Assembly: GCA_003550305.1 (NCBI GenBank)
Contig: QKYT01000152.1
Coordinates: 48,811 to 79,120, forward strand
Reading direction: 5' to 3'
Source: Glomus cerebriforme
Taxonomy: Eukaryota; Glomeromycota; Glomeromycetes; Glomerales; Glomeraceae
Length of the DNA: 30,310 nt
Positions 19,342 to 30,310 of this stretch are shown here, piece after piece. A program made the position numbers and the translations under genes. The notes beneath the pieces were generated by a model, which saw only the letters and a list, made by a program, of their open reading frames with translations, was not told the DNA's origin and made no database searches. Each line of letters starts with the position of its first letter. The first letter of the stretch is position 1.

Positions 19342-21678
19342 ATGACAAATAGAAACATAAATTCAAGTTCAAAAAGTAATATTCCGAATGAATTTGAATT
19401 AGAATATATAAATGAAGCGCATGTAGAAGCTTTCGCTAAAGCACTTTCAGACGATCCTGAATATGATCAAACTGAGCATATTGCAGCCGTGACAGATTTT
19501 ATGCCAATCCGTCAAAAAGTAAAAAAGAAGAGAGTTCCTAATGAATTTGAAGGGTATTCATATCATATCATTAGATATCCTTTAATAGTAAGTAATAAAT
19601 TCAATTATATAATTATGGCGATCTTTACTGTTGGTGTAACGTCTTTTTACATATATATAGATCATGATTTTCTCGATTATTTTTTTCGAATTATTTTTAT
19701 ATATTTTTATTCGACAAATCGTTAATCTTTGGGAATATTTTTATCAATGGTAAAAAATTTTAAAGTTATAATTAATAATATTTACATTTTACAGAGTAAA
19801 ATAATTTTATTTTCTTTTAAATTTAAGGAGAGGAATAAGTCGAATTTTAAGAGAAAAAATGCGTAATACCCATAGTTATGAAGAATGGATTGAAGCTGCG
19901 AAGGAATTAGATTCTTACTTTAAATACGATGAATGGAAAAAGGAAATTCCTTTTGGATATTACGATTATAATCTATTAAAAAAAGTCAATCGAGATTTGA
20001 AATCCTTACGTCAAGAAACTAACGAACACCCGCAAAAATTGAAGAATATCCTTCAAGTTTGTGTCAAAAATAATTATGCAGGTGTAGAGAATGTTAGATT
20101 ATATTCTCATTCTTATTATGGAACAAAAAATGTTGTCGAGGAATATGTTTATGAAGGTTCGTTTCCTAATGCATATCAAGATACATTTTTTACTATATCA
20201 AATTAATATTATTTTCTTACCTTTTTAGTAACCGAATCTTTTGAGTTTGCAAGGCGTACTAAATTATTGTCAACTAAAGATAAACTTGATCTCTTTAAAA
20301 ATAGTTACAAAAATTATGGACGCACGGCGCTTTGTCTTAGCGGCGGAGCTAGTTTTGGATATTATCATTTGGGTGTTGTAAAAGCTCTATTTGATGCAAA
20401 GCTTTTACCATCTGTATTTACTGGAACAAGTGCGGGCGGATTGATTGCTGCATTAGTTTGCGTAAGGACTGACGAAGAGTTGGAACAAGTATTGACTTCT
20501 GAATTACATACACGTCTAACAGCGTGTTCTGAACCGCTTTCTGTTTGGATTTTAAGATGGTGGAAAACTGGTGCTATATTCGATGCATGTGATTGGTCTC
20601 GAAAACTCCAATGGGTTACTAAGGGAAGTTTGACTTTCAGGGAAGCGTATGAAAGAACTGGAAGAATTTTAAATATTTCAGTTATTTCATATGATCCGCA
20701 TTCCCCTCCAAAGGTCTTGAATTATATAACTGCACCAGACTGTGTTATTTGGTCAGCAGGTAAATATTATAAATTTTTTGAAATTTTTTGTATTAAGAAC
20801 GATCTTAGAATTAAAATTTTTCTTTCTGTTTTTTTTTACCAGTTATCGCTAGTACTGCCGTTCCTGGTATATTAAATCCTGTCGTGTTGATGCAAAAGTT
20901 GAAGGATGGTTCAATTGTTCCATACAACTATGGTAACAAATGGAAAGATGGATCTCTTCGTACAGATATTCCAGTTCAACCTTTGCATATGCATTTCAAT
21001 GTTAAGAACACCATTGTCTCTCAGGTTAATCCACATATTCATCTTTTCTTTTATGCTCCTCGTGGCTCAGTTGGTAGACCAGTAACTCATCGTCGTGGAA
21101 AAGGTTGGAGAGGTGGTTTTTTGTTTGCTAGCATTGAACAATTTTTGAAATTAGACCTAAGTAAATGGCTCAAATGGGTACGTGATCTTGAACTTATGCC
21201 AAGATTTGCTGATCAAGATTGGAGTTCTATTTGGTTACAAAAGTTTGAAGGAAACATAACAATATGGCCTCATTCAAGCTTTTTGGATTTCTTTAATATC
21301 TTAAGAGATCCAACCCGTGAGCGACTTGCAAGAATGATTACAGCTGGTCAACGAGTAACTTGGCCAAAATTATATATGATTTCAAATCGTCTTAAAATTG
21401 AAAAAGCCATTCAAAAAGGTCGTGAAACACTCAGGCGAGAGTTACGTAGACAAAGATATTCTCGTATTAATAATCGAAATGATAATGTCCAAAGTTATAA
21501 TATTGATGATTTACATGATGATAACCGTATTGATGATGACAATTTAGAAATAGAAAAAGTTACAGATATCGGACTTGATAGCGACTATGGTATTTCACTG
21601 GAATCATCATCTGATAATACTACTAATAATTCATTATCATCATCGGAGGATGGTTATGATGGTTATGATTCAGATTGA
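19342..21678 (+). CDS. Patatin-type triacylglycerol lipase (Tgl3/4/5-SDP1 family)
   Basis: Five exons: 19342-19587, 19661-19749, 19828-20156, 20229-20759 and 20843-21678, giving 676 aa. Every junction keeps frame. Residues 83-106 form a hydrophobic segment that runs into IRQIVNLWEYFYQW, a likely membrane or lipid-droplet anchor. A DUF3336 domain follows (about 125-225: SYEEWIEAAKELD, LYSHSYYGTKNVVEEYV). The patatin domain has the Gly-rich oxyanion loop SGGASFG (259-265), the nucleophile elbow GTSAG with Ser289, and the catalytic dyad Asp434 in KDGS. The acidic Ser-rich tail lacks a known domain. The family hydrolyses stored triacylglycerol on lipid droplets (yeast Tgl3-5, plant SDP1). In arbuscular fungi, which store host-derived lipid, this would release fatty acids (inference). 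The start is the first ATG, 86 bp after a TATA-like box. AATAAA is at 21848-21853. Confidence 0.95.
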
Positions 21679-22100
21679 TAGCCATGAACTTCGAATGATC
21701 ATTGAAAGAATTGGCGAATTCAAATTCAAAAGTTTAATGGGATAATGTTATTATATTTTTCTAGATTTCAGCTGGAATTATTATTTATTTGAAAACTTTA
21801 TTTAGAGTATGCTTTATTAGCAATATATATATATAGAAATTCTCATAAATAAAATCTTTAATTTGCTCTTTAAAGTATTAAATGTCAAAATTTTTAAACT
21901 GACATATAAAAAACTAGCCCATGAAAATATATGTTTCCTCGTTAAGGAAAAATCTAAAAATAAGAGTTACGGACTAAAAAATGGCGAGATTTTTCATCGA
22001 TGACGTAATGTAGCACAATATCCAATGATCGACTGCATGCAGCCTGAAATGTGTATATTTTTGTTGCACACGCTCATTTTTTTAATTTTAGGCTTAAAAA
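21679..22100. promoter_or_regulatory. FOCAD upstream region: TGACGTAA and CCAAT
   Basis: TGACGTAA at 22001-22008 and CCAAT at 22022-22026 lie about 75-100 bp before the FOCAD start codon at 22101. The same two words precede the lipase gene. The proximal half of the gap (21679-21900) is lipase 3' UTR with a poly(A) signal. Confidence 0.4.
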
Positions 22101-25100
22101 ATGGAGTTGCAGCATAGGTCTATTTCCATTCAATCTGTTCAAAAAGTTACTCAATCAATAATTGAAAACTCAAAAATAGCTGGAACTCATCCAACGGGTG
22201 CAAACGAGCCTTCACAATGGCAGCTTTGGTCTTTTGTTACATCTCAGTCTGAGATAACATCCTCTAATGCCGTTAATAAAGTTACTTCACTTGTACAATC
22301 AGGAATTATTTCTTGGAGGGACGCTTTGAATAAATTAACGGATTCATTGTCAATACTCTCAGGAGCCCAACTCGACAATGTCATAATAGGAATTACTGAT
22401 ATTTTGATATATCAAGTGGACACTCAAACTGATTCTTCATTAGAATATAAATGTCCATTTAGAGATCATAGTGAGATACCGCATCCTTATATTCTTATTA
22501 TTTCAACAAAAACAAACGAGTCTTGGTTATTTTTACTCGCACAAATTGAAAGGATTTTTGATATGTCAAGACTTGAATTTATTAAAGCTAAAACTTCTGA
22601 AAAAAAATCCGCATTTTTTCGAAATATGTTGAGCATGATTCGTCCATTTTTGGATTTTGTTATTTTGGATGGAGCTCAAGGTAAAATTGAATTGCAAAAT
22701 TATTGGGCATCTACTTTGATTCATTTTCTTATTCGAACTGTGCACCAAAATATTGATGACAAAGATTTTATCGAATTAAGAGAACATACATTGAAATATT
22801 TGCTTTCAGTGATTCAAAAACTCTCACTTACTCCTATCGCTAAGTACGATGTTACAAATAATACAGTAAATTTATTAATGCAATCATTCGTTAATATTAT
22901 GGAAGCATCTTATATGAGAAATAGTTTTTCCCCACCTTTTTTGAAAGAATTTAGTAATTTTCTTGGTATTCAAATTCTTTCTATAGCTTGCGATGCACAT
23001 AAATCTAATTTATCTACAAGTCATTATGTGAATCTACTTTTTAAGATACTAAAACTTCATTATGAGTTTCCAAGTACAATTTCGTTACCAAGCTTGGTAT
23101 TATTATGGCCATCTTTGGTTTTTCTGCTATCAGATACTAATTCATGTGAAAGTCAATCTATAATTCTTGAAATTATGCAAATAGTAATCGAAACAAATTT
23201 AAATGAATTAGAAGATGCAAATGCTGAATTAATTAATTTAGCAATTTTGTCTTTATTCCAAGTAATAGCTGAATTAATTCAAAATGAAACAAGGAATATT
23301 GCTATGGAAATTCTTTTAAAAGTACAAAAATTTCACAATATTCAAAAAGCTTCAATTTCTAATCAAAAGGCTTTAGAAGAGGTAACGTATTTTTTAATTG
23401 TATATAAATTTTTTTTTTGAATTATTATTTTGTACTAATATTATAATTTATAATAGATTACAAAATTATCATCTTTATCATTTATTACTGGAACTCTTGC
23501 AGAAATATTATCAGAAACTTACAATCTTTTAAAATTATTTCCTCTTTCTGCCAATATATTTAAAATTGATAATCCAAAGTTACCTTTTATTCCACTTTTT
23601 TATATTCCTTACTTATTTCATAATAAGGAAAATATACGAATTCAGGCTTTAGATTATATCATCTCTTTAATAGATGAAAACATTTCGTTGGCTCAATCAA
23701 AAAAGTTTCCAATGTTCTTATTGTTACTTTTTATTTTAAGAAATGATCCTTTATCTTCGATTCATCTTCATATCTTACATCATTCTTTGCCTTCATTAGT
23801 TTCTCCCAAAGATCCAATTATAACCACAAAAGTCTTGAAAGTTACAATGAGCCTTGTTCAAGATAAAGATATTAACAGAGAAACAAGTTTAGAAGCTGTA
23901 AGGATTAGAGTTTTATACAAACTTTGGAAAAGACAAAGGAGATGTTGGAGGTCATTGAGATTTATTTTAAGTGATTGGGTTAAAAATAGAAAGCTCAATA
24001 ATTCACAAGTTATAAAAGGTGAAAGTTTTGAGATAGAGATAGCAGTTTTAACTACAATGAGGTAAAGTTTAAATTTATTTATTTTTAAATTCTATTATTC
24101 CCTTCTAAAAAAAATGATTTATTTTAGAGATATATGCAAATCTAAAGCAAGGAATTATGCAGAAGAAGTACTTCCTTTTATATCAAGTCTACTCCAATCC
24201 GTAGTTTTACACCCAAATAGTTTGTGTTTGATAATTGAGTCTTTGAATTTATGCGTTGAAGCTGAAGTTGTGAATGTTCTGGCAGGTATGAATTAGAAAT
24301 ATATTTTATTGCTACTTATTTTGTTTTACATTTCATACATTTTATTTCATTATAGTCTGGAAAGTTTTGATGTCATACGTTGCTGATTCAGTAATGAAAA
24401 GTGAAAATTTAAATTTACAATTAATTGCAAGGTTATGTCAATTTTACAAACTTGTAGCTCAAATGAACGAAGGTACTTTATCTTAAAGGATTATAATGAT
24501 TAATTTATTATTTTTGCTAAGAGATTTTAATTTTACACTTTCGTAGATACTGATGTGTATGACGATTTCAAACATGACATATTATCAAGATATTTATGTC
24601 CGTTGATATTTCCGAATCATTTTTCTAGTATTTCTAATCTAGAGCAAGAAGAAACTGATATTAACGATTCAGATCGTTTTCAAATTCAATCTAATGTACA
24701 AATCTTGAAACATGGGTTAAGAGCAATAGCTCAATTTCAAGTAAAAGAAATATCTGAATATTTTCCAGGGTCTCCAAAAATATTGTTAGCTCAAATCATA
24801 AACACGAATACTACTACTCCAGATTTAGATAAAATCGAAGAATGGAAACTTGTATTAAGCAAATTTATTTCTCACGAAATTGACAATATGAGACGTAGTT
24901 TGTTTAAAGGTGTTGAAACATCTGGTGGTAGTAAATTAAGCGCTGGTGCTTCTGGATTCGAAAGTCAAGATTTTTTAAAGGCAAAACAAAGGTTAACTTT
25001 GATTGGATCAAAAATTGTTGATGATTGGGAGAGTGGGATAGTAAATCCTGGATTAAGAGTTGGATTTGCGCTTGCTTCACTATTATGTTTTAGGCCTACT

Positions 25101-28100
25101 ATCAACGAAGAGATTAAAGAAAAATCTTTAAAGTCTTCTAGATTTTACAAATTACTTGTTAATGCAATCCAAGATGTTACATTAACAGACCATTGGATTA
25201 TCAGAGTTGGATGTGTCTCTGAATGGTACAACTTTTTCGTAATGGGTTTACAAGAAGTTTTACCAAGAACAAATAATCAAATCGATGGTGATGCTGAAGA
25301 AAATATTGTTAAATCTTTAGTGGAAGATATAATGAAACAGATAATTGATGCAAGGTTTCCTGCTGTTTGCCAGAACGCTATTTTAGCAATTACAGGCAAG
25401 TTAAATTCTTAGTCAAATTTTATAATTTTATGAACTTTTTCTAATACAATTTTCATATTTATGTATTTAGGATTATGCTTGGCATTAAGATCATGGAATA
25501 TCATGTCAGTACAACATCACGCAACAAATGTTCTACGTCATTTATTAGACAGCTTTTTTGTTGATGCCGCATCAGTATCTAATCGTCAGATTCAAGATTC
25601 AAGTTTTATAACGAGTGATGAGGTTCAATTTAGTGTTATGATGGCTTTAGGCTACTTGTCAACTTTAGTTATGACAGATGAAAAGCTAGTGAGTGAAACC
25701 GTTGATACTTTAGTCATGAAATTAAGTGAAGTAGATGAAAGGTAAGTTTTAAAAATATTTAATAATTAAATTTTTTTAATCAAAGTCTAAATGTTTAATT
25801 TAATGAAAATATCTTTTATAAAGTGCCATGTCTGGGTGGACCTTATTTGGAGCGGGATTTTCTCTTGGAGTTCTTTTGTCGCGTCTTGCATCATCTCCGA
25901 TAAAGACATCTGATATTTGTTCTCAAACAATTACTTTTCTTACCGACTTCTTATCTTCACCGTTATTGTCCAATAATCAATCAAATACGCCGCAAATCAA
26001 TTCTGCTTTTGGTGTTTTACTTGGATTATCAAATATTGATCGTGAAGAAGAAAAGGAAGCAGAACAAATTTATCAAAAATGTTTATCGAATTTGAAAGAA
26101 TTTGTAAATTCCGGAGGTAAAATTGACGATAATATTAAGAGTACAATTGCTGGTTCTGCATGGTTCGTTGGTTTTTCAAGAGACAAAGGTTTTAATGAAA
26201 AGATTGTTGTTGAGATTGTTGATATCTTTGAAAAGGCTATAAAAATTGCAGATACCGAGGTAAACATTTTTTTTTTTTTTTTGAAAATCTATATTTTTGT
26301 AAAATATATATTATATTAATGAATTGTTAATTTTATAATATTTAGCATGAATGGATGGGATATTATTTCCATTTTTCGCAAGCATATTCTCATATTTTAT
26401 TAACTGCTCTTTCAATAAAACAGTCATCTCATCATCTTTCCGCGTTTAACGCTCATGTGAATTCACAAATTCATATTTTAACATCATCAAATGCTAGTGT
26501 TGCAAAACGTCATGCTGCAATTATAACTTTAGGATCTTTATTTGGAGTAAATTATTTTTCCCTTTCACATCTACAAACTACAAATCCATATTCCTTTACT
26601 CCGTCTTTTACACAAGTCTTTGATATGTTGCAAAGTATTGCTGGACTTGGACAGCAATCTTCAACTTCGGGAGTGATGATGAGCGATGTAAAAGGAGGAA
26701 GATTAGCTACAGTTGTTCTGGGTTGCCTAGTGCAAATTACAGAGAAAATTTCAACAGGAAATGAGGTTACAGAAACATTTGTAACTAGTAGCACAGAACC
26801 AAAAGATTACTCAAGGTTATCGAAAACAAGTTATTTAAGAACTTTATTTGATGAGCTTATTGAAATTTCTCTGAGTAATTTTTTCTTCCTTTTTCTTTTC
26901 TTTTTAGTAATTTTCAAATTTAGAAATTTATTGAATTTATTTTTATTGTTATTTTTAGAAGGAAATATTCCTCATTCCCCAGTATCAGCTGAAGCCGGCA
27001 GTGTGATTGTTAAATCTCTTTTAAATGTAAACTTGGCACTACCTTCAGTTAATTGGTTTCCTCCTCTTATAAAATTTAATACTCCATTTTTCAAAAAATT
27101 TAACTTACATTATCAAAGCGTTTTATTTGCTATTCGACATTGTGAACATTCAACTTCATTAACGGAATTTCTTTTATTCATGTTGATTGATTTTTCTGAA
27201 ATCTTCATACGTGAAGAAAAAGACGAGTCTAATGATATGGAATATAAAAAATTGCTTGTTGGTGAAGGACTTGGTAAAATTTTAGAGCTTTGTGGATTTG
27301 AGGAAAAAAAAATTAAAAATGGTCAAACAAGCAATCAACCTATTCAAAAGCGAGGTATGGAAAATATTATGAAAAAGATAGTTATACCAAATCCCAGAAT
27401 ATGTGAAATTGTAAAGGGAATGGTAACAAGTCTATTTGATAATATTGAAAAAAAGTTAGGAGATCCAAATATTGAGGTAAAAATGCTTTATTTTAAATAT
27501 ATATTGTTGTTAAAGTTATTTTACATCCTTTTAATGACATCATTATTTAAAATTTTTTAGGAATTACAAATTAATTTCCTTACAACAATGAATAATTATT
27601 TATCTTCTACAAACATAAGTAATGCGCCATCTATTGGAGCTACAACATCGCTTCGGCAAGAGTTACTTAGTTTATTAAAGGATGTTCATAATACAATACC
27701 ATTTCCAACCTCACAAACGCAGGCACATATTATTCGTCTAGCAATACAGGCCTGTGATAATTTGAATGATTTTTCAATAACCATGCCTAATAATAGGAGT
27801 GAACTTGGAAAATATGTACTCGCTATAAGTGTTAATTCTGAATTAGGACGTATAGATGCAACTAAATGTTTAATACCAGTATTGGAGGAATGCTTGATCA
27901 CTTTTGGTATTGCTTCAAAAGATTCTCAACATGTTGATATTATAACACCACCTATATTATTTTCGTGGATTTTTCATGCTATTCATGTTCATATCCGTAA
28001 GACTTTTAAATCTAGTAAAATAAAGCTAGAATGGTTGATAAGAATTTTAGACGTTTTGATAGTTGTAACAGGTACTTCACAAGAGGATAAATTAGTTAGA

Positions 28101-28630
28101 GGTGAATTATTAGAATATGGAGTTAAGATAACATTAAATGGATTAGTAAATTTAAGTTTTGAAGAATATCCAAATGAATTAAATGAGTTCAATGATTTGG
28201 ATACTTTAAAATCTTTTAAATTATGGGATGAAAGATTCGAAAATGTCATGCAAAATGTTGTTAATGTTAGAAAATTATCATCTTTAATACCAAAAGAGTT
28301 TGTGAATTCATCTGAAGTCAAAGATAATGGAATTGAAACTATTCAAAAACAGGTATGTGCTTTATTTTAATCTGGAGCCTTTTTTTTCTAAGAATTAAAA
28401 GACATTTATATTCGTTCTTGTAGATTTTAAAAAGATTATTAAAACTTTTTGATATAAGCAGAAAACTTTCGACAATCGATTGTGAACATCATTTTATATT
28501 ATATTCAATTTTAACAAGATTAAAGGAATATATTCCAAAAGATGAAGTCTTGAAGTTATTAGATGATGATGATTTATTTGATTTTAACACAATTTTAAAA
28601 AGACGTGAAATAAATTCATATTTTTATTAA
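22101..28630 (+). CDS. Focadhesin/RST1 homologue, 1920 aa, 11 exons
   Basis: Exons: 22101-23381, 23457-24061, 24128-24285, 24356-24472, 24547-25395, 25471-25741, 25824-26259, 26346-26874, 26959-27476, 27561-28352 and 28424-28630. Their summed length is 5763 nt and the frame is open throughout. The protein is a long all-helical, HEAT-like repeat protein without membrane segments when spliced as proposed. Signatures match focadhesin as I recall it: the LYKLWKRQRR segment, RDICKSK at the start of exon 3, CVEAEVVNV...VWKVL across exons 3-4, and PSVNWFPPLIKF in exon 9. The length is close to human FOCAD (about 1800 aa) and plant RST1. In plants RST1 bridges the Ski complex and cytoplasmic exosome, and human FOCAD stabilises the Ski complex. 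A role in cytoplasmic RNA decay here is inference. Intron 5 is GC-AG; intron 8 is stop-free. AATAAA is at 28651-28656. Confidence 0.88.
25396..25470 (+). other. GC-AG intron in the FOCAD gene
   Basis: The exon ends ACAG and the intron begins GCAAGT, then runs to ATTTAG at 25470. This is the only junction here that keeps frame with the downstream exon (GLCLALRSWN). A GT donor three bases on (GTTAAA) would shift the frame. Confidence 0.8.
26875..26958 (+). other. 84-nt stop-free intron in the FOCAD gene
   Basis: GTAATT...TTTTTAG, 84 nt, divisible by three and without in-frame stops. Retention would insert 28 residues, almost all Phe/Leu/Val (FFLFLFFLVIF...). The T-rich, intron-like composition and fit to the flanking helical sequence favour splicing. 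Confidence 0.6.
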
Positions 28631-28725
28631 CTGTTAAGAGCTTTTTAAATAATAAATAAGAAAAAAAAAATATTTTATTAAATTTCTAAAGTACATATAT
28701 GTTTTTTGGGGATAGAACTGGATGT

Positions 28726-30174
28726 TTAATAATGAAACCATTCGAAATCTTCCAAATAATTTTTATTTCTTTTTTTAATTATTTCTCCTGCTTTATAATT
28801 CGTCGTCATGTAATCGTTAACAGTTTGCAATAACATAGGATGTCTATCTTTCCAACTATCAAAAAATAATTTTAAAGAATCCGATTTAATCTGTCTATAA
28901 GAATAGAATTTAAACTTAAATAAACTATTTGGTGAAGATTTAGCTAAAATTTTAAATAAATTATCCCAATCAATCATATCATAAAAGTTAGTAACAATAA
29001 TCAATCCATTTAAATATTGACAATTGATTAACAAATTTTCTAATTCTAAAATATTAATATTTCTAAATAATATTTTAAGATATTTAAGTTTTGGACAATT
29101 TCTATAAATCGCCTGAATTAATCTTTTACTAGCAGCTTCTTCATCTCCTCTATCTCTACCACAATTTATACTAATTTCAATAAGATTTCCTTTTGTATTT
29201 TCAATTAAACTTGCTAAACTATTTGATGGAGCCCAATAAACTTTTAGAAATTTTAAACCAGGTAAAGAAGCATTTTCTAAATGTTTCCAATTTCCAATAT
29301 ACCACATTTCTAAACTTATTAAATTTACAAAATATGATAGAATTTTAGTAATAGGTTCCCAACTTATATTTAAATGTCGAACATTATCCGCATGTTTAAT
29401 TAACGAATTTTCAAGAGATTTATGAAATGATTCATTAATTGTATTTGTATAATAATAAAAACGGATATAATTAATATTTTTTTGAGCTTCAATTAATTTA
29501 ACCATTCCAAGAATATTATTCGATGGTACAATAACTAATTCTTTAATTGAATTACTTATTCTAGATAATCCTTCTAAAATATTTTGATCGGTACTTTCAG
29601 TACTACAAAAAAGGTATTTGAGTTCTGAGAAACAATATTCAGCTCCTGGAATGAGATGTATATGATAATTAAATTGTCGTGGTATGTAAAGATGAGTAAA
29701 TCTAGTATTTTTATTAATAAATAATTTAAAAACTTCATTTCTTAAAATAGATATTTTAGAACTTTTAATATTCTTTATGGAAGAGATTCCCTCTTCTAAT
29801 TTGCTTATTACTAAATGTTTACAAAAACTAATATAATTAAATAAAGGTTTCTGTATTTCTGTTGATAGATTGATGCCTTGATTCCTCAAATTTTCTTTTG
29901 TTTCGTTTGATAAATGCGAAATGATTACATTAAATTGTAAAATTTCTCTTTTCTCTCTCTTTTCTTTTAAACATTGTATATTTAAACTCTTTTCCTCTAA
30001 ATATTGTATATCTCCTCCATTCTCCTTTAACTTCCAATGAGGATTCTTCCATAAGATCGGCACCGCTGTTTCACACCAAGTTCTATTAACTAAAAGACAA
30101 GAATAAAGAGATTTACTATCATATTGTAATTCCTCTAATATTAAAAGAAGCACGTCTTTGTTGAGCATTGACAT
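28726..30174 (-). CDS. F-box protein, 482 aa, single exon
   Basis: The N-terminus (MLNKDVLLLILEELQYDSKS, then LYSCLLVNRTWCETAVPILW) is a clear F-box: the paired helices and the LVNRxWCExAxPxLW motif bind Skp1 in SCF ubiquitin ligases. The rest is a Leu/Ile/Asn-rich body with irregular LRR-like strands (for example LISLEMWYIGNWKHLENASLPGL, positions only approximate), typical of the very large F-box families of arbuscular fungi. The substrate is unknown. ATG 30174 is used; a second ATG two codons later is equally plausible. Transcription converges on the FOCAD gene. The minus-strand poly(A) signal (TTTATT on +) is at 28674-28679. Long T-runs lie just upstream of the start. Confidence 0.92.
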   Translation of the reverse strand: MSMLNKDVLLLILEELQYDSKSLYSCLLVNRTWCETAVPILWKNPHWKLKENGGDIQYLEEKSLNIQCLKEKREKREILQFNVIISHLSNETKENLRNQGINLSTEIQKPLFNYISFCKHLVISKLEEGISSIKNIKSSKISILRNEVFKLFINKNTRFTHLYIPRQFNYHIHLIPGAEYCFSELKYLFCSTESTDQNILEGLSRISNSIKELVIVPSNNILGMVKLIEAQKNINYIRFYYYTNTINESFHKSLENSLIKHADNVRHLNISWEPITKILSYFVNLISLEMWYIGNWKHLENASLPGLKFLKVYWAPSNSLASLIENTKGNLIEISINCGRDRGDEEAASKRLIQAIYRNCPKLKYLKILFRNINILELENLLINCQYLNGLIIVTNFYDMIDWDNLFKILAKSSPNSLFKFKFYSYRQIKSDSLKLFFDSWKDRHPMLLQTVNDYMTTNYKAGEIIKKRNKNYLEDFEWFHY

Positions 30175-30214
30175 TCTATGAAAAAGTGTAAGGGAGAGAA
30201 AAGATTATTTATAT

Positions 30215-30218
<4 letters not shown>

Positions 30219-30252
<34 letters not shown>

Positions 30253-30279
30253 AAAGGCGTATTTTTTTTTTTTTTTTTG
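30219..30279. repeat. Long poly-T tracts upstream of the F-box gene
   Basis: A T-run of about 33 (30219-30251) and a second of about 18 (near 30262-30279) are separated by GAAAGGCGTA. On the F-box strand they are poly-A tracts just upstream of the start codon, resembling nucleosome-excluding promoter tracts. Run lengths in assemblies are unreliable. Confidence 0.7.
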
Positions 30280-30310
30280 GCAAATTTATAGAAGGAATTG
30301 ACGATCTATG

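Noticed and set aside
26875..26958. Treating the Phe/Leu-rich stretch as coding
   Set aside because: It starts with a GT donor, ends in TTTTTAG and interrupts a soluble helical protein; splicing is the simpler reading.
26073..28321. Minus-strand ORFs of 64-110 codons inside FOCAD exons
   Set aside because: Shadows of well-supported + strand exons.
1..30310. CRISPR arrays, bacterial operons or prophage
   Set aside because: No spaced direct repeats or bacterial-type genes; intron-bearing genes show eukaryotic nuclear DNA.

Overview
The window is eukaryotic nuclear DNA. It is very AT-rich, its genes are split by short AT-rich GT-AG introns, and it carries many poly-A/poly-T tracts. The protein families point to an arbuscular mycorrhizal fungus (Glomeromycotina, most likely Rhizophagus): a zinc-ribbon plus protein-kinase gene of the kind massively expanded there, an F-box protein with a long AT-coded body, and a DUF7918-like protein. 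The species call is inference from family content and composition.

Layout. Positions 1-530 hold the 3' end of a protein-kinase gene. From about 530 to 9930 lies a gene-poor, repeat-rich desert. It holds a 259-bp foldback MITE, a diverged ~1.3-kb repeat pair carrying a conserved hairpin, and a possible kinase remnant. At 9933-11519 is a second kinase gene, interrupted by a 987-bp assembly gap. Its 3' end and downstream DNA duplicate those of the first kinase gene. Each duplicate carries a different insertion, and the other duplicate shows the empty site. From 12660 to 17580 is accessory DNA: an F-box-like fragment, a perfect 20-bp inverted repeat, a broken coiled-coil gene with one frameshift and two in-frame TGA codons, a GC-rich palindromic island, and a small acidic minus-strand ORF.

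From 17583 to the end the window is gene-dense and looks conserved. It holds a DUF7918-like protein with a SUMO-interaction-like motif (17583-18975), a five-exon patatin-type triacylglycerol lipase of the Tgl/SDP1 family (19342-21678), an eleven-exon focadhesin/RST1 homologue (22101-28630), and a convergent single-exon F-box gene (30174-28726, minus).

The best biological content is the complete gene models for the lipase (676 aa; storage-lipid mobilisation, relevant to a lineage that relies on host-derived fatty acids) and the FOCAD/RST1 homologue (1920 aa; linked in plants and humans to the Ski-exosome RNA decay machinery). The reading frame stays open across every proposed splice junction of both. 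The FOCAD gene has one GC-AG intron and one stop-free 84-nt intron. I found no operon-like system; functional links between neighbouring genes are not evident, beyond a possible shared promoter layout (CCAAT plus TGACGTAA) of the lipase and FOCAD genes and overlapping 3' ends of the FOCAD and F-box genes.
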